Virus record (IMG/VR): IMGVR_UViG_3300042691_029354
Span: 1-42,560 of that record
Reading direction: 5' to 3' (one strand)
DNA from: a virus
DNA: 42,560 nucleotides
Shown: positions 7,600-13,712 of the stretch, in pieces
How the letters are laid out: every line of letters begins with the position of its first letter
How positions within the stretch are numbered: the stretch's first letter is position 1
Made by a program: the position numbers and the translations under genes
Notes under the pieces: generated by a model
What the model was told of the DNA's origin: nothing
Databases searched by the model: none
What the model saw: the letters and a program-made list of their open reading frames with translations, nothing else

Positions 7600-9049
7600 C
7601 ATTTGGCCGCGCCTGTTCGTACTTAGTCAACTCGCGCGGTCTATCAAGTTCCTTCAAATTAGTAATCACTTCCCAATTCCAGTTAATCTTTGCACAAGCA
7701 TAGCGTAGTGCGTCGCACAAGTCCTCGCCCACTTTATTCCCAATCAAGTAACTTTTGATCTCGTCTATCAGCAACTGATTGTCCTCGCTCTTTTCACCAA
7801 CCATAATCTTCAGCGCACCGCTTTTGAACAAAGTATTAAGTGTAGTCTCTCCAATGTCATGGCCCTTCTCGGCCTTCACAAACGACAAACCCAACCGATC
7901 TGCAACTGTTGCCAAATCCTTGGCAGCATAATCATAATATGCTTGCTGAACATTAAACCCTCGGCTCATCTCCAAAAACATCTTCACCACATCCTCTGCC
8001 GTCGTGTTAATCCCTGGCCGTCCTCTCCAGGACTTAATCACCCTGGCCTCGCTCATATCAGAATTCACACCAACCAAAATAACAGCACTAGGATGCGCCT
8101 TACCACCACTTCCATAATCAAGACCTGCGTAAACATTAGGATAATCCTCTAATTTAAAATCGCCCTGTATCACATTGCGCTTCTCATCAAAGGACTGATA
8201 AACCAATCCCTCATCTACAACAAACTTACCAAGCACACGACGCTGAACCTCGGCATCCGTCGAACATAAACTTATTGCATGCTTGATGGCCTTATCGTCC
8301 CAAGGACTAGCGCTTCCATCTTCATAGAACTTACTATCATATAGACTCACCTGCGTAACAAACGCTGGCTCCTCGCCATCCTCGCCATTCCAACGCTTTC
8401 TATCCTCAACAACCTCTTTCCAAAACTTCTGCCCTCGCGTTGCCGTAAACGCAGCATTGAAATATCCCTTCGTCGCGTTCATACGCATCAAAAGCTCGCT
8501 CATCAACTCTGCCGGAGGCTCCTCATCCAAACCCATCTCCCACACAGATCCCGACTGCAAATCCTGCGGATCCTGCTTATAAGCCTTAAACACAACATCC
8601 ACGCCAGAACGGAACACAATCTTCTCAATGAATCCGTTCTTCATCTTCTCTTCCCACCCATAGACTGGATGATCTTTCATCGAACCCTTTGGCAAAAACT
8701 GTTTCCACTTATACAAAAACTCCTGCGTGGCCACAGGAAAGCTTGGATAACCATACCAAAATGGGGTAGGCGCCTGTCCCGACGCAAGCTTTGGATACCA
8801 GATATGCCAATGCTCTGGGCTTGTGGCCCTCGTAATAAATCGCCTAATCATCGTCGAACTTTTAGACAACTGATTTGCAGCACAAAGAATATTGCGCTTG
8901 TTCATACTGTCATGAAACTTCCGCCCCCAAGTGTAGTGCTTATACAAATACAAGTGCGGCAACTCGTCGCGCTCTTTGAGCGCTTCCTCAAGCAGCCGCG
9001 CCTTCTCAGCTTTAAGTCTTACGAGTTCTTCTAGAATGTCGTCGGTCAT
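7523..9049 (-). CDS. terL: Terminase large subunit
   Basis: The motor and nuclease that cuts concatemeric DNA and pumps it through the portal. From the ATG at 9049 (AGAGGAACAG before it) the protein has 508 residues. The ATPase part has a Walker A-like AANQLSKSS at about 57-65, with Ser where Gly usually precedes Lys, and a Walker B LDEEPP at about 174-179. The RNase H-like nuclease part shows AGLDYGSGG (Asp311), YYDYAAKD (Asp373) and LCDALRYA (Asp446), the expected acidic triad. An earlier in-frame start at 9076 would lie inside the preceding small gene and is less likely. It stands next to the small terminase and portal genes. Confidence 0.92.
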   Translation of the reverse strand: MTDDILEELVRLKAEKARLLEEALKERDELPHLYLYKHYTWGRKFHDSMNKRNILCAANQLSKSSTMIRRFITRATSPEHWHIWYPKLASGQAPTPFWYGYPSFPVATQEFLYKWKQFLPKGSMKDHPVYGWEEKMKNGFIEKIVFRSGVDVVFKAYKQDPQDLQSGSVWEMGLDEEPPAELMSELLMRMNATKGYFNAAFTATRGQKFWKEVVEDRKRWNGEDGEEPAFVTQVSLYDSKFYEDGSASPWDDKAIKHAISLCSTDAEVQRRVLGKFVVDEGLVYQSFDEKRNVIQGDFKLEDYPNVYAGLDYGSGGKAHPSAVILVGVNSDMSEARVIKSWRGRPGINTTAEDVVKMFLEMSRGFNVQQAYYDYAAKDLATVADRLGLSFVKAEKGHDIGETTLNTLFKSGALKIMVGEKSEDNQLLIDEIKSYLIGNKVGEDLCDALRYACAKINWNWEVITNLKELDRPRELTKYEQARPNATRVDPLTSPDPIDREMEYWDDLMA

Positions 9050-9198
9050 CTGTTCCTCTCTATTAAAACAACACAAAGCAATTCATGTAACAACTCGTCA
9101 AACAACGCTTCTAGCTTGTCATTACCAATTTGCATCTCCAGATAATCGCGCCTTGCTTTCCTAACAAGGTTGAGTACTTGTTGGAGATTGGTGCTCAC
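9046..9198 (-). CDS. Hidden 50-aa gene between terminase-side genes
   Basis: A 50-codon frame begins with a GTG overlapping the stop of the upstream gene (GTGA) and ends with a TGA overlapping the terminase ATG (ATGA). It fills exactly what would otherwise be a 145-base gap. The product starts VSTNLQQVLNLVRKARRDYL and continues as an amphipathic helix with a Leu-rich second half (ALFDELLHELLCVVLIERNR). The double coupling argues that it is translated. No family was recognised; it could be a terminase partner or only a translational bridge. Confidence 0.6.
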   Translation of the reverse strand: MSTNLQQVLNLVRKARRDYLEMQIGNDKLEALFDELLHELLCVVLIERNR

Positions 9199-9494
9199 TT
9201 ACCCACCAACGCTTGCATCTGCTCCAAAAGCTCTCGCATCTCTTTGTTCTCCTGCTCCAGCTTTTGAATATACCCCTGGTCTTTAAGCTCCAACCGCACA
9301 GATCCAACAAGCTTAAACTTATAACTATCCGAACTTGGATCTATCTCACGCGCCAACATAGGCCCATCAGAATGAACCACAAGCAATCCCTTCTTCACCA
9401 AGTCACCGAGCTGATCCAAGATAATTTGCTGTGACTGCTGCATCACGTCCCTAATAACATCGCTGCCGTTCATAACTCCAGTACCACCAAACAT
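9195..9494 (-). CDS. Small coiled-coil protein upstream of terminase (99 aa)
   Basis: The ATG at 9494 overlaps the upstream TGA (TGATG); an in-frame GTG one codon earlier is possible. Residues 10-40 form a helix (VIRDVMQQSQQIILDQLGDL), the middle resembles a small beta hairpin, and the C-terminal 30 residues are a clear coiled coil (KLEQENKEMRELLEQMQAL). Position between small and large terminase genes suggests a packaging accessory. The function is unknown. Confidence 0.7.
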   Translation of the reverse strand: MFGGTGVMNGSDVIRDVMQQSQQIILDQLGDLVKKGLLVVHSDGPMLAREIDPSSDSYKFKLVGSVRLELKDQGYIQKLEQENKEMRELLEQMQALVGK

Positions 9495-10267
9495 CACTTC
9501 TTCTCCTCGCCTATGTAATCTATAACCTTACCCACAACCTTCGCACCAATGCTAATGTCATCGGCCTGTAACTGCTCAAGCCTTAGCTTCTGCTCCATCT
9601 CGGCTATCTTCTTCTCCAAATCACCAAGCGTTTGCCGATCCATCTTCTTGTTGCCAGAATCTATATCCTTATGAACAGTCAACTGCTTTTGCACAATGCC
9701 ACCATTGATACGCATATCCACAAACGCCGTCGCCTGAAGCACTAGCTTTGCCGCATCACTGTCCACCACAGTCTCCACCGTACCATCGTCATTCAACACC
9801 TCACGCTTAATAGGAAGTGTTAGTATCTCCTCACGGATCCTTCTTAGCCCATACATCAGCGCCTCTTGCAACTCGTTCTCGTAACTAGATGGTGGCACCA
9901 AGCAAAAAGTAAACGCCCCTGGCCTGTGCATTAGAATCGAACGCACATAATGCTCCGGCAACCCACAAAGCCCTGCCACCTTGCTAATAGAAATCGCCCT
10001 TCCAGTTATTCGAGCCGATTCAAACTCCTTCCAAAAAGCTATCCGAATCTTATACACCACTGGCTCAGGCTCAAGTCTGCGCTCAGCCTCTCGCTCCGAT
10101 AGATACAACATCTTCTTATTCACAAGCTCGCTTTTAAACACATTAGCCAAAGGTCTTGGCAATAGATTCACCAAAGACCTTGGATCCTCCTCATCAAACA
10201 ACTCTGCCGCCATTGGCAGGTCGTCCAGTGCTGGTACTGCTGGCTTATCGTCGTTTTCGTTTTGCAT
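9494..10267 (-). CDS. Putative terminase small subunit
   Basis: The start is placed at the ATG at 10267 (MQNENDDKPAVPALDDL), after an AGGGTGG site within the upstream gene. The 257-residue protein has an acidic N-terminus, a possible helix-turn-helix around residues 90-112 (ISISKVAGLCGLPEHYVRS), and a C-terminal coiled coil (LGDLEKKIAEMEQKLRLEQL) that could drive oligomerisation. These features and its place upstream of the large terminase fit a small terminase that recognises phage DNA and feeds it to the motor. The family itself was not recognised, so the call leans on gene order. Confidence 0.6.
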   Translation of the reverse strand: MQNENDDKPAVPALDDLPMAAELFDEEDPRSLVNLLPRPLANVFKSELVNKKMLYLSEREAERRLEPEPVVYKIRIAFWKEFESARITGRAISISKVAGLCGLPEHYVRSILMHRPGAFTFCLVPPSSYENELQEALMYGLRRIREEILTLPIKREVLNDDGTVETVVDSDAAKLVLQATAFVDMRINGGIVQKQLTVHKDIDSGNKKMDRQTLGDLEKKIAEMEQKLRLEQLQADDISIGAKVVGKVIDYIGEEKK

Positions 10268-10454
10268 GAACAATACCACCCTTGCCAGCAACAGAATCAA
10301 TTACCTGGCTTGCGTAAGCCGCCGCAAGCGTCTTTATGGCAGTGTCGATAACCTCGCGTGAATTGCGAAACCCATAATCCTCTTGCAGCCGCTTGATGTC
10401 CTGTAGTGTTGTCTTTGAAACACGCGTCAAAGTTGTCGATAAAATCTTAGCCAT
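10245..10454 (-). CDS. Ribbon-helix-helix type DNA-binding protein (69 aa)
   Basis: The product begins MAKILSTTLTRVSKTTLQDI, a basic strand followed by two helices (TLQDIKRLQEDYGF and SREVIDTAIKTLAAAY). This is the Arc/CopG-like layout in which a dimer of strands inserts into the major groove. The C-terminus is basic (HAKRKRR). It has no ribosome site and sits only a few bases after a candidate promoter containing GTTAACACT, so it may be near-leaderless and self-regulated. It overlaps the next gene by 23 bases. A role as late-gene or copy regulator is inference. Confidence 0.6.
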   Translation of the reverse strand: MAKILSTTLTRVSKTTLQDIKRLQEDYGFRNSREVIDTAIKTLAAAYASQVIDSVAGKGGIVHAKRKRR

Positions 10455-10465
10455 ATACGCAGTAG

Positions 10466-10492
10466 GCTATAGTGTTAACTACTGGGTGTCAA
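10466..10492 (-). promoter_or_regulatory. Candidate promoter for the ribbon-helix-helix gene and packaging genes
   Basis: On the minus strand an exact TTGACA (10487-10492) is followed after 15 bases by TATAGC (10466-10471). Between them lies GTTAACACT (10471-10479), a 9-mer that occurs in two other non-coding sites of this genome. Spacing is short for sigma70, so an activator or different start is possible. The downstream gene starts at 10454, giving a very short leader. Confidence 0.4.
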
Positions 10493-10495
10493 CCA

Positions 10496-10717
10496 CTATT
10501 GTTCGCCCATGAAAAACCAAGCGCTAGCGGGCTTTCTGCTGACCGCTGGCGTTACTGGCTCAACCCTTACCATGTTGGGGTCAGTGCTAAGAACAGGCAC
10601 CTTGCTTGGCCAGGGAGCCGGTGCTGGCTGTGGGTTCTCCAGACGGCGATTACGCTCTGCTTGCATGTCTGCATAGGTTGGTTGTCCGTCAAACCATGAT
10701 AGTAGGCGATCTAGCAT
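10496..10717 (-). CDS. Small Pro-rich protein (73 aa), unknown
   Basis: The frame encodes MLDRLLSWFDGQPTYADMQA followed by a Pro-rich, probably unfolded part (ENPQPAPAPWPSKVPVL). Its start lies within the 3' end of the HNH gene (29-base overlap). No ribosome site is seen. The opposite strand is also open, but the minus-strand frame has more protein-like sequence and agrees with the direction of its neighbours. No family was recognised. Confidence 0.5.
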   Translation of the reverse strand: MLDRLLSWFDGQPTYADMQAERNRRLENPQPAPAPWPSKVPVLSTDPNMVRVEPVTPAVSRKPASAWFFMGEQ

Positions 10718-11066
10718 GCTTGTAGTTTAGCAGATTTTTTTTGTAACATGTGCGCGCGTCTGTATTTTTATAGTTTTCATATGGCGTCACCAATCTTAAG
10801 TTTTCTGGACGATTGTCAGCCTTGTTACGGTTGATATGGTCAACATACATGCCTTTTGGTTGCACTTGGTTGTTGGCAATCATCCAGATTATTCTGTGGG
10901 CTGACAACCCCCTATGTCCGACGACATAGCCATACTTACTTTGTTTGCAGTAAATCTTGGTGCCGTCCTTTTTCCAAAGGAAGCCATCGACAACGCAGAA
11001 TGTTTGCTTGAGATATTCGATATCAATCATGTTGGTGGTGTTAACATAATTGCTTGTGTTAGTCAT
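10689..11066 (-). CDS. HNH endonuclease (125 aa)
   Basis: A homing-type nuclease. Residues 57-59 (HRI) and the block VDHINRNKADN at 75-85 followed by ENLRLVTPYENYKN form the HNH beta-beta-alpha metal site. The first 50 residues contain a short domain (FLWKKDGTKIYCKQSKYG) often found before HNH motifs in phage proteins. There is no AP2 or NUMOD domain after it; the C-terminus is short and basic. It is the first gene of the leftward block, next to the terminase genes, where HNH proteins may either act in packaging or be selfish. Only weak ribosome signals precede the ATG. Confidence 0.85.
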   Translation of the reverse strand: MTNTSNYVNTTNMIDIEYLKQTFCVVDGFLWKKDGTKIYCKQSKYGYVVGHRGLSAHRIIWMIANNQVQPKGMYVDHINRNKADNRPENLRLVTPYENYKNTDARTCYKKNLLNYKHARSPTIMV

Positions 11067-11195
11067 GCTTTTTTTGTTTTTTAAATTTTATGGATGCTCT
11101 AATAGTAAACTCTTTTTTTTCATTCATGACGCTACCCCCCCTATACGGAGAGTCTGGTTCCTGCTCTCATCTGCTCGCTGTCTGGGCATCGTGAC

Positions 11196-11259
11196 CTATG
11201 GTCATGGCAACATGTGGTCATGCGTGGCTATGGTCACTAGCACATATGGTCACTAGCGC
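11196..11259. repeat. Four 16-bp iterons with TGGTCA core
   Basis: Four consecutive 16-base units start at 11196, 11212, 11228 and 11244: CTATGGTCATGGCAAC, ATGTGGTCATGCGTGG, CTATGGTCACTAGCAC and ATATGGTCACTAGCGC. Each has TGGTCA at the same phase; the last two share 13 identical bases. A degenerate fifth unit may precede them at 11180-11195. They lie about 140 bp upstream of the early promoter -10. Direct iterons of this kind usually bind a replication initiator or regulator; there are no unique spacers, so this is not CRISPR. Confidence 0.75.
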
Positions 11260-11323
11260 TAGCGATAGAGAGGGAGAGATGGCTGGCATAGCAATTGCGT
11301 TGTGACGCAAATTGCGGTCAATT

Positions 11324-11345
11324 GTGACAAAAATTGTCACTTTTT
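11324..11345 (+). terminator. Palindrome with T-run: terminator or operator
   Basis: GTGACAA (11324-11330) and TTGTCAC (11334-11340) form a 7-bp stem with an AAA loop, followed by TTTTT. This is a small intrinsic-terminator shape on the plus strand. However, it lies upstream of the early promoter and is surrounded by more TGTGAC/TGTCAC boxes (11302, 11368), so it could instead be an operator. If it is a terminator it would insulate early genes from rightward read-through. Confidence 0.4.
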
Positions 11346-11376
11346 CGTGTCAGCTCTGCTTTACGCTGTCACCACA

Positions 11377-11404
11377 CTGGCATGGCGTTTGCTTGTAATA
11401 TAAT
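11377..11404 (+). promoter_or_regulatory. Candidate early promoter
   Basis: An exact TATAAT at 11399-11404 follows CTGGCA (11377-11382, 4 of 6 consensus) after 16 bases. Transcription would begin near 11411, giving a leader of about 30 bases that ends in AGAAGGAGA before the ATG at 11441. It is the only strong -10 in the divergent region and is oriented towards the long early gene chain. Confidence 0.6.
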
Positions 11405-11417
11405 AGCGCCATCTAGC

Positions 11418-11432
11418 GCAGATAGAAGGAGA
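11418..11432 (+). repeat. 15-bp leader repeat GCAGATAGAAGGAGA, copy 1
   Basis: The 15-mer covering the ribosome site of the first early gene recurs exactly at 12307-12321, before the gene at 12331. Both copies lie in leader RNA after a long intergenic region. A shared leader suggests duplication of an early expression unit or a common regulator of translation. Confidence 0.6.
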
Positions 11433-11440
11433 TAGATAAG

Positions 11441-11650
11441 ATGAGAAACAACGCTGAAACCATACTGAAACTTAGGCGGACCCTTGTAGAGGTTGACAAC
11501 GCGCTGGAAGAGATACCAGTCACAGCGCCCGACGATGCTCAAGGCAAGCTCGAATTTCTCTCCAAGGTACACGCAGCCCAATGGCGCGCGCTGTACGTAC
11601 TGGAGCGCCTAGACGACATGACCTCTAGAATATTGGAGCCGCGATCATGA
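11441..11650 (+). CDS. First early protein (69 aa), unknown
   Basis: This gene follows the best promoter and ribosome site (AGAAGGAG) of the control region. The product MRNNAETILKLRRTLVEVDN is a charged, all-helical protein without membrane segments, with a second helix (KVHAAQWRALYVLERLDDM). The stop overlaps the ATG of a small membrane protein gene (ATGA). First-expressed small phage proteins often act on host machinery or defence, but nothing in the sequence shows this here. Confidence 0.75.
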   Translation: MRNNAETILKLRRTLVEVDNALEEIPVTAPDDAQGKLEFLSKVHAAQWRALYVLERLDDMTSRILEPRS

Positions 11651-11772
11651 CTCTCCACCTGATAGCTAGCATCACACTATTGCTCACCGCGTCAATCGCG
11701 GTGGCCATTGTCTGGGGAGTAGTTGCCAAAGCTGAAGAGCGTCTTATAAGAAAGAGAAAGAAAAATTTATGA
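11647..11772 (+). CDS. Small single-pass membrane protein (41 aa)
   Basis: ATG at 11647 overlaps the preceding stop (ATGA). The 41 residues contain one clear transmembrane helix (LIASITLLLTASIAVAIVWG) followed by a strongly basic tail (RLIRKRKKNL), which predicts the C-terminus in the cytoplasm. The stop overlaps the next start in the same way. Coupling at both ends supports translation. Function unknown. Confidence 0.6.
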   Translation: MTLHLIASITLLLTASIAVAIVWGVVAKAEERLIRKRKKNL

Positions 11773-11843
11773 TCTTTGGACTTGCATCTCTACTTGTTTG
11801 GATCGGCTTCCTGCAATTGCTCGGCGAGTTAAACGATAGATAA
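11769..11843 (+). CDS. Membrane micropeptide (24 aa)
   Basis: ATG at 11769 overlaps the previous stop (ATGA). The product MIFGLASLLVWIGFLQLL plus a six-residue polar tail is one hydrophobic helix. It forms the last of three coupled genes before the long non-coding block. The small size makes the call uncertain, but start-stop overlaps on this chain are a consistent feature. Confidence 0.45.
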   Translation: MIFGLASLLVWIGFLQLLGELNDR

Positions 11844-11989
11844 TACCATACAGAAATCGAAAAGCGGCGATGCCCTTAAAAAGCGGCGCTTATGACGCAG
11901 CGAGACAAAATGAAGCGGCAGCCGCTTTGCCGCAGCGGCGTTGGCAACGCAGTAGGTTATGTTGAATGATATCAACAAGATAAGCCTTG

Positions 11990-12089
11990 TGACGCAGAGC
12001 GCATTGATAAAAAAGAGAGTATATAGAAGAATAATAAAAAAAAATAATAATTCTAACAACTTACTCCCTCTTTTTTCTTGACGCAGAGC
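11990..12089. repeat. TGACGCAGAGC direct repeats flanking an A/T-rich stretch
   Basis: TGACGCAGAGC occurs at 11990-12000 and 12079-12089 in the same orientation. The first eight bases also occur at 11893-11900, and a TGACGCAA variant at 11303-11310. Between the two full copies is an A/T-rich run with poly-A and AATAATAATT. The arrangement resembles initiator boxes around a DNA unwinding element. Confidence 0.55.
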
Positions 12090-12255
12090 ATGCCGCGCAT
12101 CGCCGCTTTTTGAAAGTCGCATATAATTTTGTAAGTAGTTGAAATTAGGTTCAGCTCGATTTTAAATAGGTTTGAGAGAAGATTTTTTAGTATTATATCA
12201 AGCGGCGAGGCGACATAGCGGCGATACCATACAAAACTAAAAAAAACTTGTAAAA

Positions 12256-12289
12256 AACACTTGCAAGTGTTAACAACTTGTGAGATAAC
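12256..12289 (+). promoter_or_regulatory. 16-bp palindromic operator over a candidate promoter
   Basis: AACACTTGCAAGTGTT (12256-12271) is a perfect 16-bp palindrome. It overlaps TTGCAA (12261-12266), a 4-of-6 match to a -35, which stands 17 bases before GATAAC (12284-12289), a 4-of-6 match to a -10. AGTGTTAAC (12266-12274), shared with two other control regions, extends from it. A dimeric regulator binding here would control the gene at 12331. Confidence 0.45.
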
Positions 12290-12306
12290 AACAACAGCCC
12301 ATAGAG

Positions 12307-12321
12307 GCAGATAGAAGGAGA
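12307..12321 (+). repeat. 15-bp leader repeat GCAGATAGAAGGAGA, copy 2
   Basis: Exact copy of the leader segment at 11418-11432. It supplies the AGAAGGAGA ribosome site of the gene at 12331. Confidence 0.6.
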
Positions 12322-12330
12322 ACAAATAAA

Positions 12331-12618
12331 ATGGAACAGCAGAAAACCATAACTTTAAACTTTCACCACGACGCAGGTCATGGATGGCTAGAAGTCCCTA
12401 AGCATTGGGTTGATGATCTTTGCCGCAAGGGGTTTAATCCGTTAAGCCGCTTTAGCTATTATTCGCGTTTACATGGCTGTTATTACCTTGAGGAAGATCT
12501 AGACGCTCCAAGATTCGAGTCGCTCGCTAAAGAACACCTAGGCGTTATTGTGGGCAGTATTAAAGAGATTAACGACGGCAGTCAGTCGCCTATTAGGCGC
12601 ATGGAAAGGGCTTTATAA
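12331..12618 (+). CDS. Early phage protein (95 aa), unknown
   Basis: The product MEQQKTITLNFHHDAGHGWL continues with VPKHWVDDLCRKGF and YYSRLHGCYYLEEDLDAPRF. The pattern 'F-HH-D-GHGWLEVP ... YLEEDxDAxRF' is familiar from small hypothetical proteins of many phages and plasmids, with no known function that I can state. Two His and conserved aromatic residues suggest a compact fold. A strong ribosome site precedes it, and its stop overlaps the next ATG (TAATG). Confidence 0.75.
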   Translation: MEQQKTITLNFHHDAGHGWLEVPKHWVDDLCRKGFNPLSRFSYYSRLHGCYYLEEDLDAPRFESLAKEHLGVIVGSIKEINDGSQSPIRRMERAL

Positions 12619-12941
12619 TGAGAGTCATCGAGAAAAAAGTTATTGGAGCATTCCTAAACGGCCAGAAATTAACCATAAGCAATACATCAACCAACGGTAG
12701 GAGCTTATTTCTACATGGCCATGAGATAGCGCGTTTTAGCGCCAAGAATGGCCTAGAATTGAATTTCTGCGGCTGGGTAACTCCTACAACCCAAAGCCGC
12801 CTAAATAGCTTATGCGAGCTTGTGTTGGATCGTAGGCCATTGAGCATAAAGCAAGGCACACCAAGAAGCGTAGTCAATGGCTTTGAGGTTCCGGCTTGTG
12901 AATTCTTCCCATTGGAAACACTAACCAAACAAAACACCTAG
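12618..12941 (+). CDS. Early phage protein (107 aa), unknown
   Basis: The product begins MRVIEKKVIGAFLNGQKLTI and has a 'SNTSTNGRSLFLHGHEIARF' strand-rich segment, then GWVTPTTQSRLNSLCELV and a C-terminal aromatic part. The order 'NTSTxG ... L-x-G-x-x-IA ... GW-T-x-TT-x-RLN' is typical of small conserved phage proteins found beside replication genes. Start overlaps the previous stop. The function is unknown. Confidence 0.75.
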   Translation: MRVIEKKVIGAFLNGQKLTISNTSTNGRSLFLHGHEIARFSAKNGLELNFCGWVTPTTQSRLNSLCELVLDRRPLSIKQGTPRSVVNGFEVPACEFFPLETLTKQNT

Positions 12942-12989
12942 CATAACGCTGGGCACAAACTAACAGCCTAAAGGCAGAAAAGAGGAACT

Positions 12990-13712
12990 ATGAAAATTAA
13001 ACGAACAACACTAGAGACATTGGCAAAGCTAGCAGAAAAGGCGACAAGTAAGGACAGCTTGCGCCATACGCTAACGCAAGCGCATCTTTTCGGAATGCAC
13101 GAGGGTAGACGCGAGCTTGTGGCATATGCAAGCGACGGCGTCAAGGCAGTGCGCTTTGAAAGCTTGCCAGATGCGCAGGAAGGCCCTTTGGCTGAGATTT
13201 TAGAGCAAAGACCGCTTCTAGTGTCACGAGAGCATGCAAAGCTTATAAAGAGCGTTTTAAAGGCTTCCTATAAGCTCCAAGAAGAGTTTGACGCTCGGCT
13301 TGAGGATAACAAGCTATTGGTCAAATCAGGCCTTGGCATTGGAAGCGAAGGCATTGAGGTCACTTGTGGCTATCTTCCAAAACAAAGCGGCGAGTACTTA
13401 GAACAGTCTGCTTTCGAGCGCTTGTTTAGAATCGACGGGACAGTGGCCAAGGATACGCTTGGAAATGCTGGGCTTGTCATTAGATCAAACACATGTCCAA
13501 CACTGGCCTTTAACGCCGAATTGCTGGCCGATATTCAAGACGTGCTTTTATTTGACCAAAAAACCAAGGGAATAACTTTAACACTTGCACAAGAACAAAC
13601 GCTTGGCAAAGACGGCAGCCAATGTTCAACAAGTAGAATGATGGTGAAGCCATTGAGTGTTGATGCGGCCAAACGCATAGGCGTTCTTTGCGGAATGCGA
13701 GCGTCGGTATGA
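12990..13712 (+). CDS. Two-domain sliding-clamp-like protein (240 aa)
   Basis: I read two regions resembling bacterial beta clamp domains 2 and 3. LETLAKLAEKAT followed by LVAYASDGVKAVRF matches the helix and 'TDGHRLA' strand of clamp domain 2, followed by PLLVSREHAKLIKSVL like the 'PRKGVIELMRML' helix. LAFNAELLADIQDVL matches the 'FNxxYLLDVLNAL' helix of domain 3, with strands ending at MMVKPLSV like 'YVVMPM'. At 240 residues it lacks one of the three beta-clamp domains, so it might form a trimeric ring. It would tether host or phage enzymes to DNA. This is a judgement by eye. Confidence 0.5.
   Translation: MKIKRTTLETLAKLAEKATSKDSLRHTLTQAHLFGMHEGRRELVAYASDGVKAVRFESLPDAQEGPLAEILEQRPLLVSREHAKLIKSVLKASYKLQEEFDARLEDNKLLVKSGLGIGSEGIEVTCGYLPKQSGEYLEQSAFERLFRIDGTVAKDTLGNAGLVIRSNTCPTLAFNAELLADIQDVLLFDQKTKGITLTLAQEQTLGKDGSQCSTSRMMVKPLSVDAAKRIGVLCGMRASV

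Larger units (their letters stand above)
11067..11440. other. Divergent intergenic control region
   Basis: This 374-base stretch separates leftward late genes from rightward early genes and has no convincing gene. From left to right it holds A/T-tracts before the HNH start, a run of Cs near 11134-11140, four 16-bp iterons (11196-11259), a CTAGCGCTAG palindrome (11253-11262), an imperfect repeat GCAATTGCG/CGCAAATTGC (11291-11315), a GTGACAA/TTGTCAC hairpin with a T-run, and a promoter-like TATAAT. I saw no convincing leftward promoter in it. Confidence 0.75.
11844..12330. other. 487-base non-coding block, candidate replication origin
   Basis: Open frames on the minus strand here look non-coding. 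The block contains repeated AAGCGGCG elements (near 11861, 11881, 11913, 12201), a 14-bp inverted pair AAAAGCGGCGATGC (11860-11873) and its complement (12097-12110), overlapping hairpins around AAGCGGCAGCCGCTT (11913-11927), and an A/T-rich stretch (12001-12078) flanked by two TGACGCAGAGC copies. ATACCATACA occurs near both ends (11843-11852 and 12225-12234). Such iterons plus an A/T-rich unwinding element resemble a phage origin. Confidence 0.55.

Noticed and set aside
10472-10699. Plus-strand open frame of 75 codons opposite the Pro-rich small gene
   Set aside because: Composition (Trp, Cys, Leu-rich) is typical of an antisense shadow, no ribosome site, and it opposes its neighbours.
11124-11160. 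T7-like promoter: on the minus strand GACTC followed by TATAGGG; also CACTATAGCC near 10470
   Set aside because: No phage RNA polymerase gene is present, the spacing differs from T7 promoters, and only short matches are shared.
11196-11259. CRISPR-like array
   Set aside because: Units are only 16 bases, contiguous and without unique spacers; no cas genes exist.
11829-12325. Minus-strand open frames of 90-97 codons in the non-coding block
   Set aside because: Their products are low-complexity Phe/Leu/Arg strings reading across repeats and A/T tracts, with no ribosome sites and the wrong orientation for the region.
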